NCBI GenBank assembly: GCA_946803715.1
Contig: CAMPET010000025.1
Location: forward strand, 149,008 to 161,513
Direction: 5' to 3'
DNA from: Beroe ovata
Lineage: Eukaryota; Ctenophora; Nuda; Beroida; Beroidae
DNA length: 12,506 nt
A program made the translations under genes and the position numbers. Positions 1 to 8,900 of this stretch are shown in pieces. How positions within the stretch are numbered: position 1 is the first letter of the stretch; each line of letters opens with the position of its first letter. Below the pieces are notes generated by a model. The model saw only the letters and a list, made by a program, of their open reading frames with translations, ran no database searches and was not told where the DNA came from.

Positions 1-74
1 AGGAGAGAGAAAGTAACTGATGATCTCCCTGCTGTGTTTAGTACATGCAATTAATTGCAATTATGACTTTCCTG

Positions 75-303
75 TCAGTGATAATTGACGTCAAAATAAT
101 ATAATGTCACGGAAATGTAACGGTTTTTGAAGCCCAGTGGACAATCTAAAATTTCTGTCCGAACAATGATAATCCCCTTTTCTCCACTGCTGAATATTGA
201 ATAATCCAACTGCGAATCTGTGGGCACGGAATCTTTGTAACTTGATTTGTTTTCCACGATATTTGCATCTGATGATACCTGATCAGTGCTCATAGAGCTA
301 CTC
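75..303 (-). CDS. Candidate 3'-terminal exon of a minus-strand gene
   Basis: Read on the minus strand, a pyrimidine-rich acceptor (ccacccttttattacag) ends at 304. The frame after it is open for 75 codons to a TGA at 75-77. The peptide starts SSSMSTDQVSSDANIVENKS and is Ser/Asp-rich, then becomes hydrophobic and basic (GIIIVRTEILDC, later NRYISVTLYYF). There is no clear internal donor, so I read it as a last exon. The acceptor needs an incoming phase of 2. I recognise no domain. It could be the distal end of the SPN-like gene or a separate gene. In 304-561 the minus strand also has donor-like (CCTAG/GTACGT near 521) and acceptor-like (gtgtttttcacag near 405) signals, but I could not build an in-phase upstream exon from them. 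No AATAAA is seen between 75 and 1. Chance remains possible. Confidence 0.3.
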
Positions 304-657
304 CTGTAATAAAAGGGTGGAGTTTCAATCATACATCAAATATGAAGTGATGCTTCTGCTAAATAATAGGAACTATTATACCTCCTTTACAGAACATGAA
401 AACCTGTGAAAAACACGGGCAAAAGAAGGTGTCAACTGAACCAGGTGGTGTATTGTGAAGAGAGCTGTCAGACTCAGATGACAATGAGAATTCACACCAG
501 ATTCTTGAATACAACACGTACCTAGGTGGCAGAGTGAACAACCATCATATTCAGCGTCCATGCTTCACACCCGTGTTATTAACACAAGAGCACAGCAATA
601 TTGTAGATCCTCTGCTCACTGACTTATCCAAGTCTTATCGTTGCATTCTCCATAGCG
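304..657. other. 5' flank of the PAN-PLAT gene, no clear promoter
   Basis: No convincing coding region lies on the + strand here, and no TATA box precedes the start at 658. The frame of the downstream gene is closed by TAG at 604-606, which supports initiation at 658. The minus strand carries two overlapping short open frames with splice-like signals that may belong to the candidate gene at 75-303. Confidence 0.4.
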
Positions 658-1702
658 ATGCCTGGCTTGAATCACATAGTGCTGGTTGGACTTGTATTGG
701 CGTGTGTGGAGAGTGTACTTTACACCCACGCCACGGGTTTCTGCACGGGTGGTTTGAGCCCTGACCACGATTCTGGGTCTAGGGAATACAGCGATCTCAG
801 CTGCAAGAAGCGCTGCAACACCGATACATCCTGCTCCGGATATGCTCTCAATAACCTCACACATCGATGTAAGACGTACACATCACCGCTACTCGAGACT
901 GAGACCTCTCCATCCTCATCGTATGCCGTGTGTTTCATCAAGGAGACCGACTATACTGTAACAATGGGAGTCTGCCAGGGATGGGCCGTACAACCTGAGC
1001 CCAGTAACACCTATAGAATCGGTTCATATCCTCGGATTCGGTGTATAGCTAAATGTGAGGCTGACCCAGCTTGCACAGGATTCACCTTCTCGACAATGGC
1101 CCCTGACTGTGACATGACTTCCTCTCACGGTATAGAGGGAAATGCGGAGAACCTGTCCTCGATTTCCGGCACCTTCCTCAAGAGCCTTAGGTGTGCAGCC
1201 AGGAAGAATATCAAGTACACACTATTTGCCAAAACACAGGATGTGGCCAGCGCCGGTACCAATGTTATAAACACGATGAAATGGAAGATAACCGGCGCCA
1301 AACAGTCTGTTTACACGCCCCCTGGCGAGATTAACGACCCCGCCCGTAATGACTTGGAGCGGAATACGGAAGATAAGTACACCTTCATGATGCCTGATGT
1401 TGGGGAGGTACAGTCTATCACTATCTTCGCAGATACGAAGGGAGATGACAATTGGTGTCCAGAATATGTGAGTACAACTTATATTCCACAATCAAACACT
1501 TCCTACAGCTATCTATCCCAGATCCAATGCGGCTTGTCCAGGATTATAATGTGTTGAAATAGTGACGACACCCCCCCCCCAGATTCACATGGTCACAGAG
1601 TTTGACCCGATTCCCATGGTATTCCGGAACTGGTCACGAAGGTGCGTCTCTCGATCGACAACATATGGTGTTCAAGAATTAACTCTGAATCGGGACTATT
1701 AG
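658..1702 (+). CDS. Secreted PAN/Apple-PAN/Apple-PLAT protein (join 658..1467, 1583..1702)
   Basis: Predicted secreted adhesion or recognition-type protein of 309 residues; the ligand is unknown. Residues 1 to about 25 form a signal peptide with a hydrophobic core (IVLVGLVLAC). Two PAN/Apple modules follow: Cys29, 49, 53, 59, 71, 92 and Cys106, 129, 133, 139, 151, 179. Both share the inner spacing C-x3-C-x5-C-x11-C and the aromatic after the third inner Cys (CSGY, CTGF). Residues 186-287 match PLAT/LH2: KYTLFAKT, then AGTN, DLERNTEDKYTF, a Gly-Glu-Val turn, ITIFADTKG, W266, and finally IHMVTEF and the closing W287. The last part lies on exon 2, joined in phase 0 across GTGAGT...C10-AG, which restores the domain. 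The start ATG has G at -3 and an in-frame stop upstream. The end is either TAG at 1700-1702 or a further exon, since AAG/GTGCGT at 1641/1642 is a usable donor. No nearby AATAAA is seen. PLAT domains bind lipid or protein; PAN modules bind protein or sugar. Confidence 0.85.
1468..1582 (+). other. Intron of the PAN-PLAT gene (115 bp)
   Basis: It starts with GTGAGT right after the Tyr270 codon and ends with ten C residues followed by AG, phase 0. Reading through it gives an unrelated tail and a stop at 1555-1557. Removing it continues the PLAT domain to its expected closing Trp. The uninterrupted C run in place of a mixed pyrimidine tract is unusual. Confidence 0.8.
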
Positions 1703-1900
1703 ATTGGAATAATGGAATTTTCTAGCGATATGATCTATTATTTGTGGGACGCATCTTACTGTAACCGAAATTCGAAACAGACTTTTACTCATAAGAAATA
1801 CCTAATATAACGAAAAACCCGTATAATAAGTACGTCTAATTTTTACAAATCGGTGTTACATACCTAAATATTCAGTATCATTAGACTTTGGCGTATAACT
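1703..1900. other. 3' flank of the PAN-PLAT gene
   Basis: AT-rich, with no open frame of note and no canonical AATAAA. Variant hexamers such as AATATA near 1804 are the only candidates for a poly(A) signal. Confidence 0.3.
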
Positions 1901-2150
1901 CACATCAGTCTGACACGTATTACTGACACCAGTATAGCAATACGACGAATTACTGGCACCAGCTAACTGACAACAGTCTGTGGCGTTTACTGACACCAAT
2001 CTGCTACCTAGGTATTACCTACTCACACCGGACAGTGACGTTTCATAATACCGACACCAGGTGCACCAGTCTGTACCGTTTTACTGACACCAGTCTGTGC
2101 TTCATAACTGACACCAGTTGTGACGTTAACGGACACAAGTCTGGCACCTA
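1901..2150 (+). repeat. Degenerate minisatellite built on CTGACACCAGTCTGT
   Basis: About nine diverged copies of a unit with the core ctgacaccagtctgt occur in 250 bp, for example at 1923, 1954, 1967, 1990, 2051, 2083 and 2108. Linkers are irregular (often gcgtt or gcttcataa), so the unit length varies from roughly 20 to 35 bp. A short open frame across the right half is a by-product of the repeat. Confidence 0.7.
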
Positions 2151-3074
2151 CCTTGATTTTGCTGGCTTTGATAGTCTTGTCTGCTTGTTGCTCATTCTCA
2201 GCTTTAGCGTAGTATTTGAACTGAAATAATTAGGATTCAGTCGGTTCTCTAGCAATAATCTACTTCAATGAAACGTTGAAAAGTATAGATGTTTTACAAT
2301 GAATCTTCACGTTGAATTCGTTGATATAAAAAGGGGATTTCTTACACAGTTGCATGTACTGAGCATCATCCAACAACGGTGAAAGCTCACTCACAAATCG
2401 AATCTTCACATGATCTAACATTCGAACAATGCCTTATTAATTAGTTAATCGCGCAATAACTTAATGAGCTGATAGTTAATTGATGCGTGAAACACATCGA
2501 CTGTTACTATGACTACCATTTCATATCACGATTTTTATCTCAACCGAAACCAGGAAAATGTGATTCATTTTTCCGTGAGTACAACGCAACTGGAGTTCAA
2601 CAGAAATTATCATACTATAACGATATAAGCAATAACTAACGGATAATTCTCAGCTAGCGCAATTAGCAGATGAAGTGTTGTTGGAATACTTTTACGATAC
2701 TGTTGTTATGGAACGACATTGAAAAGCAATGACCTTCTAAATTGGGCAGTAGCAATAATGAAGGACCTATCTCCATAATAATCCATAATATTGAGGACGT
2801 AGGTTGAAAGTACTAGTAGAGATTTACATGAAACTTGTTAACATGTCTAAGTTTCGGCTACTACTCTTGTGTACTATATATTGCAAATATATTATTCAAA
2901 TTCAGTAACAAGACAATGTCGAAACTCATAACAAATCAAGCCGGTACAAACTTGACAATTCAGTTGCAGCTACGTTAGTTCTACTTCAACTTTCTATAGG
3001 TTTCAACACGAGTCCAATATACAGAGCTAATCAAGTTTACCAGGTAGTATGAAATATGAATGTAGTCCGTGCCT
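2151..3074. other. AT-rich stretch without a supported gene
   Basis: No coding region is seen on either strand. The only signal worth noting is TATAAAAAGG at 2325-2334 (+), a good match to a TATA box, but no open frame or splice structure follows it. Confidence 0.4.
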
Positions 3075-3175
3075 TATAATTGGAAGTATGGGCTATGGCT
3101 ACCGCACGTGGTACAATGGGAAGTATAGTGGCTCTTGCACGTGTTACAATGGGAAGTAGTGGCTCCCGCACGTGG
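3075..3175 (+). repeat. Three tandem units, each ending in a CACGTG E-box
   Basis: Units are 3075-3111, 3112-3144 and 3145-3175 (37, 33 and 31 bp). Units 2 and 3 share tacaatgggaagta and gtggctc. Every unit ends in gcacgtg. The CACGTG boxes lie at 3105, 3138 and 3169. CACGTG is the bHLH (Myc/MITF/USF-type) site, but no neighbouring promoter is identified. Confidence 0.7.
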
Positions 3176-4322
3176 TATCTGTCAGCACACTCTGGACTGC
3201 CGCCAGATTACAGCTGTGAGATTTGTAAGAGTCACGGCCAATGAATTTATCATCACACATAAACGCAATAAGCGTGCCAGTTTGCAGCTTCATATCTTAG
3301 TATTGGAAACTGAGTGAGGATTCGGGCCTCACTTTGACAGTTGAACATGATGGGAAGTAACTCATGGGGAAAAAGAAAGGGTATGGATCTTTCGCATGCC
3401 AATTGGTACATGGGCCATACGGCATACAACGCTTGTCCAACACAGCAGCAGCTTGTCAGATGTGAGAACTTGTGACAGAAATGTTACTCATAATCTGATA
3501 ATAGCGTGACATCGTCCCACAATACTATTCCAAGGAATTGCCAAGCGACTATACGCTCAGTAGTCAGTAGACCCGGACTATGAACATAGTGCATGAATTT
3601 GGCAAATATAAACGTACGGTAGTTTCAATGCTCTTGATATAAGGAAATTCGGCGAGTTGTTAGGTATTGTAAGTTAACGAATATCGCATTTAAACTATTG
3701 TGGATTTCGCAGATATTGGATTTCACAAAGATAAAATGAGGTAAGATCACACGAGTCCGCACTTTGAAACAACGTGTAGCAGAGGACATGGAACATTCAA
3801 TCATTAGATTCAATTAACTCAATTAAGCGTTAATTCCGGGTTATTCTAATTAACTAATTCGACAATGGAGTAAGTTTTCTCACAAATTGCAACGAAGTTA
3901 TCGATTGGAAATAAGGGAAAGAGAGGAAGGTTGAAGGTTTTTATATTATACGCAATGTAAAAGACGGACGTTTCAATTTTCCTTAACCAAAATAAACATG
4001 TACATTGTGCATTAAGTCACACAATAATGAGACTCAATACACATGTCATATGGGAGTACTGTGTTTTACAGTCACATGAGCAATGTGTGTAATTCACCCC
4101 AATACACGCTCCAAATAAAGGACAAGGTGATCTGAAAATTCAAGAAAGGCTACATTTTATTGATTCAAAGACGCGTCACGACAAATGAGAATTTATGAAA
4201 GAACGGTCAGTGAAGAAATTAATACATTACTATTCACTACTCGTTATATTGTGATGTTATATAAATAGACGAATGTGAACAATATTTAACAACATTTGAG
4301 CTAGTTGCATCTGGTTCCTGTT
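3176..4322. other. AT-rich stretch without a supported gene
   Basis: I see no exon with matching splice sites and no recognisable repeat. Short open frames on both strands (for example 3625-3813 minus) show no domain or coding character. Confidence 0.4.
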
Positions 4323-4355
4323 GGTAATTACCATGACACTAATAGGTAGTGTCAT
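4323..4355. repeat. Palindrome ggtaattacc plus 9-bp hairpin
   Basis: A perfect 10-bp palindrome at 4323-4332 abuts an inverted repeat: atgacacta at 4333-4341, a 5-nt loop, and tagtgtcat at 4347-4355. The arms match perfectly. No gene function is assigned. Confidence 0.6.
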
Positions 4356-4876
4356 CTGAGAGCTAAGAATGCAGATTGTAGAAACACAAAGATGAGAAGA
4401 AAAAGAGAAGTTGATGCGCGGTTAAGAAACGGAGTTGACATTAGTTTGATTTACAGTTCTCCTTGACGAAATGTGTCCGGTAGAACTCTATTCGCGGTAA
4501 TTGGGCGATAATTTGAGTGTCAGAACCACGAACAAGTTCAGTTGGAGCTCGATACCAAGCAACAACTACTAAGTAACGAGAAATTTCAAGAAGAACCACA
4601 CCCATCTTATCAACGATGGATACTGCATAGATCCGGCTTGTCCATATTTAGCAGTTCATGCCAGGCACCGATCTTAAATTGGTATAAACAGCTTTACTCC
4701 TTGTTCCACTTCTCACTACCAAGCTCATGATGGATAGATAATGAGGCGATGACATTCTATTCTTAGGTTATTAGCAGCTGGAAGTCAAGATCTACTATGA
4801 GAGATTCAAAGTGGAGCATGGTTTGACCTATAACTGCAAGTCATGAAGTGACACAACTTCTAGCGAGGATTTGCAA
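4356..4876. other. AT-rich stretch without a supported gene
   Basis: An open frame of about 60 codons at 4542-4730 (+) lacks an ATG start in good context, a domain and splice signals. I treat it as chance. Confidence 0.35.
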
Positions 4877-4944
4877 GTCGGTGCTAGCCGACAAGTAGAA
4901 TCTTGGCACTAAGTGGCATTGTGTCACAATGCATTACCATGGTA
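4877..4944. repeat. Cluster of three short palindromes
   Basis: gtcgg-tgctag-ccgac lies at 4877-4892. gcattgtg-t-cacaatgc at 4916-4932 is perfect with a 1-nt centre. taccatggta lies at 4935-4944. Three perfect inverted repeats in 68 bp is dense for this part of the window. Confidence 0.55.
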
Positions 4945-5473
4945 CCTACATCAGGAATTCCTCGAATTGTCAGTGATTCCTCGACAGTCAACATGTCAGT
5001 GAATACTGAATAGTGATTATCGTAGACTTGGGAGCTCATGGTTCAAGAAAAATGAGGAACTTTGCAGCAATAAGCATCATTGCATTTTGACAATGCCGAG
5101 AGAGACACGATACAAGACGTAAAGGACTAAGTTCATTCGGAAAAACTGGTATAAAGACATGATTCAAACAGATGTGAATCATATATCTGATAAGGAATAC
5201 ATTGATAGGGAAGAAAATCTTTGCTTACGCATAACAAACTTCAGAGTGCATCTTCATCTCATTATCATTATCTCATTTGGCTGACAAATGCTTCATGTAC
5301 TTAAATGTTCATAAACCTTTCTCCAAGATGACTCAAACTGTCGCAAGTGAAATGCATGAAAACCCGAGAGAGTCCGGCATAGGATAATGAGATGAAGAAT
5401 CATGATGAGTGATGATAGAGAGACATTTAGACCAGGACGACATAGAAGTGTCCATCCTGTAATTTATTACTTA
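4945..5473. other. AT-rich stretch without a supported gene
   Basis: Short direct repeats are present (attcctcga twice and tgtcagtga twice between 4955 and 5005). Minus-strand acceptor-like sites occur near 5189 and 5456, but no exon with both ends in phase could be built. Confidence 0.3.
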
Positions 5474-5722
5474 TTAGTTCAATGTTATTGAACAATCGGC
5501 ATGAGATTTGTGATCAGACATGAAAGGCCGAATAATAGGAGATGCTAGACGACTAAAACCATAGGAAAGATACCTAAATACTGCAAAAAATGGTTCTGAG
5601 TGCCTTAAGCCTTTAACAACTGTTATGTGAACACAGATGCTTATATAATGTGTAAGTGTGTTATGTTTATGAATTTCATCACACCTTGCATGGCCAACAG
5701 GGTAATCAAATATTCTATCAAA
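5474..5722 (-). CDS. Uncertain open frame just 3' of SPN-like exon 4
   Basis: On the minus strand an AG at 5724-5723 is followed by a frame open for 82 codons to TAA at 5474-5476, in the phase 0 needed after exon 4, 74 bp away. It starts FDRIFDYPVGHARCDE and has no recognisable domain. The pyrimidine tract before the AG is weak. A GTGTGA donor (after GCAAG, phase 2) would shorten it to a 38-nt exon. It may be a real continuation, part of the intron, or chance. Confidence 0.22.
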   Translation of the reverse strand, partial: FDRIFDYPVGHARCDEIHKHNTLTHYISICVHITVVKGLRHSEPFFAVFRYLSYGFSRLASPIIRPFMSDHKSHADCSITLN

Positions 5723-5796
5723 CTATGGCTGCTCTGGCTTTTATTGATAAGAATAGGGTTAATGAACAATTATGAAGAAGACAATTTGGAACAAAC

Positions 5797-5922
5797 CAGA
5801 ACTATAGGAGGTATTCCTCTGAGTCTGTACTCTCTAATGCAACGATCTTCTGAGAGATATTTGCCGAGTCTTTTCTCTTCAGGAGGCAGGTAGAGGCCAA
5901 AGTTGTAGCTTTCACTAAGATC
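5797..5922 (-). CDS. Exon 4 of the SPN-like gene
   Basis: The acceptor is ctctctttgtttag with the exon starting at 5922, phase 0. The exon gives 42 codons, residues 200-241. It carries the most diagnostic part of the domain: NFGLYLPPEEKRLGKYLSED, then RCIREY. The donor is CTG/GTTTGT at 5797/5796, GT but weaker than the others; read-through stops after eight codons. The + strand open frame across 5627-5893 is its antisense shadow. Confidence 0.75.
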
Positions 5923-8900
5923 CTAAACAAAGAGAGGGTTGATTACTTTTCTATGAAAAGAAAAGAACTATCATAATTTAAACTTACGTGAAGGAATAAG
6001 CACTTACAGTACACAGGAGATGAATGATCTGTTCTTTGATTTCCCAAACTTTTGAATCCAAGCTAACAGTGACTTCACACTGAAAAAATGGATCTCCGAA
6101 ACATGAACTACATGACCTTCAACATAGGTACCATGAATGACTTGAGAGTACTTTGGCTCATAGTATCTTCCTTACCTCTAGTTCTTTCTCTGGTATTTTA
6201 ATGTACAATGGAAGTACATTATCCATTTCATTGAGGCTCAGTTCTAAGTCTTCACTATCAATGATGCTGTTATTTTGGTATTCTGAGTCTTGGAAATTAC
6301 AAATCCTGTTTTGATCACTGTAGCACTCTTGTTTTTTGGAATTGTGGCATTCATCAATTGTTGCATAAGCCATCAAGACCATCAACCTGAGAAGATTCAT
6401 AAATTTTAGGGATAATAGATTCCCTCAACCTAATTGCAAGTTAATAATGATAATCTATACTATAATTTGGTTGTTTGTTTGATTGTTTAGTTGTATGTCA
6501 CATAATGGAGTGTGTAGCAGTGTGACACATGCAGATTTTAGCTGAAAGTGCATGTTAACATGGACACATGCTACAACTGTAATAGATTAAATGGAGCTGG
6601 TTTGCGATGATAGTTATAGTACTTTGATAAGGTTGCCCTATTTTTAGGAAGAATTCACATCCTGAACACAGGAGCACTCCTATATCTCTTGAGTTGCTCC
6701 CAGTCTAGTTGCTGCATCTACTCTGTGAACATTCCTTTGACTCACGGCAAAATGCGTAACTTGGACAATATGAGCACTGTACATACTACATATAAAAGAA
6801 TGTCAAATCACTGGGCAAGCATCATCTTTCAGTGCTCATCTTGACAAGTTTTCTAGTAATAAATAATTGCCAAGGGGCATCAATGGTAAAGATAATTCAA
6901 ATTAACTTGTGTTAGACGAAAATTTGAATATGTTTTGTCCTTTAATATGTTTGTCCTTTTTTGTCCTTTGAATATGTTTTGTCCTTCAAGCTTGCCAAAG
7001 TTAAATGGACTTAAATTAAGTCCATTTAACTTTGGCAAGCTTGAAGAGCAATCCCATACATCTATCCTCACAAGCTGAGAGATAGCTGATAGATAAAGAT
7101 GAGTATAACAATTGCTTTATAGCCAAGGGATTGTTTTAAAAGAATAAAAATGAGATTCATCTCCTTCACTGCACTTTGTTATTGCATTTTCGAACATGTT
7201 CGAGCATTGGTAAATTGAGCATTTTTGCACAAATATGACAATTTATTGCCAAATATTATATTAATATATTTTAGCTGTCCACTGTCTTTTGCGCGCGCCG
7301 CTGCACGGCAGCTGCGCGCGAGAAATATGTCATTTTAATACGATAAATTGATTATATAATGCCGTAAAAATATTGCCCTGGGATTGGATAATATGTCATG
7401 TCATATCTAAAATCAATTTCACATACGTGAAGTTTATTTTTGATATGTTTGTCGATCGATGATAGATTGATAGAACCTGTCGAGAATTTCGTCGCGCGCG
7501 CGCAACTTATTCTTGCTGGCGCAAGCCGCTTCGCGGCTTGCATCAGCGGTCTGGCATCGCCCGACAATGATATGTTAAAGTGGAATATTGTCGGATAAAT
7601 AAATATTGTCACACTTGCTACAATCAATTAGTTACCATGTCACCTTTTTCCAACCACATAGTCTCCTTTTTCCAATCAAATAGTCATTGTATTTGTATTT
7701 GTAATAATTAATATGCAGTTGTTGCATATTGTAAGATAGCATCTTGCAATCATACGACGTACATCTGGGTGAAACATCTACACAAAAATGTTAATATCTA
7801 CTTATAGGGACCCTGGACCCAGTGATTTATTCATTTATTTATTTTCTTCAACATTACAATCTTCTAAGTTGATAATATTTGCCCTTGGATAAGGGCAGTG
7901 TTTCTATACATAGTGGTAGGAAATAGCAGATTGGTTAGTGGATTGGTTGCTTAATTGGTAAAGCTAAAAACTGAAAGCAATAGGTGTGATTCCTGGGTTC
8001 CTGGTCATGATCTCATTAAAATAAATACCTTCCCCCTCCTAAGTTGAGATCAGCTCATAATTCATATGTGTTGTGGCGTGTGTGACATAAATCTTTCAGT
8101 GAAGGATATGAATCTTACTACTTATAATTCGTCCTCATATATATATATATATGTATGTCTGTCCGGTTTTCCTTATATACTACGNTCGATTGACTTAAAA
8201 CTTCGGGCATTCTTCAGAACAGCGACGCCACTAGAACGCCACGAGAATGCCACCGCACCGCCACTAGAGTGCCACTAAAACGCCACTAGAATGCCACCGC
8301 AGCGCTACTATGGCGCCACCGCGGCGCCACCAGGGCGCCATGATAGCGCTACCGGAGCGCCACTGTAGCGCCATGATGCTGCCACTGTGACGCCACTATG
8401 GCGCTACCGCGGCGCTAGTATGGCGCCACGAAGACGCTACCGGGGCGCCATGATAGCGCCACTAGAACGCTACTGCAGAGCCATGGCAGAGCCACTGGAG
8501 CGCCACAGGAAAGCTATGACAGCGCCATGGCGGAGCCACGAGAACGCCACTAAAGTGCCATTTCATGAATTTTGGTTTTAAAGTTAGGAAATCATTGGAC
8601 TATGGGATCAGGAGGGGAAATAAATAAATCCTGACATGATAGTAATTAATGTCAGAAACAATGGCTAACAATTAGTTCAAATATCGAGAAAATACTGATG
8701 GTAATCTAATTCCTCGACACCATCACGTGATCTCATTGCACCACGTGACCCAGCACCAGCACGCGACCTCATGATTGTGATTGGGCAGGTCACGTGATGC
8801 ATTGATCATGGTGGGTTATAGTGTCATATGAGTCTGTATGTGTGGTGCCACATGATCTAATGATATGGAATGGTCAACCGCCATTGGGTCTGCTTGCACG

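Noticed and set aside
1468-1557. Read-through C-terminus of the 658-1557 frame
   Set aside because: It breaks the PLAT domain; GTGAGT at 1468 and C10-AG at 1582 give a spliced form that completes it.
5627-5893. Plus-strand frame of 88 codons with a hydrophobic stretch
   Set aside because: It is antisense to exon 4 (5797-5922), which has splice sites and a recognisable domain.
6388-6400. ATG at 6400 as the start of a secreted protein (MNLLRLMVLMAY)
   Set aside because: The acceptor at 6387 matches the phase of exon 1, and the downstream domain is an intracellular type; kept only as an alternative.
6791-6832. TATAAAAG plus TCAGT initiator pair
   Set aside because: Spacing of about 40 nt is too long for a TATA-Inr pair and no gene follows.
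7521-7560. Helitron 3' end (hairpin followed by CTRR)
   Set aside because: CTGG occurs after the hairpin but is not followed by T, and no 5' TC end was found.
7352-7627. Minus-strand frame of 91 codons
   Set aside because: Its middle is the GC-rich hairpin tract at 7491-7541; no domain and no splice context.
8066-8581. Two plus-strand frames across the minisatellite
   Set aside because: The apparent 11-residue peptide repeat follows from an 11-bp repeat that is open by composition; one frame also crosses an undetermined base.
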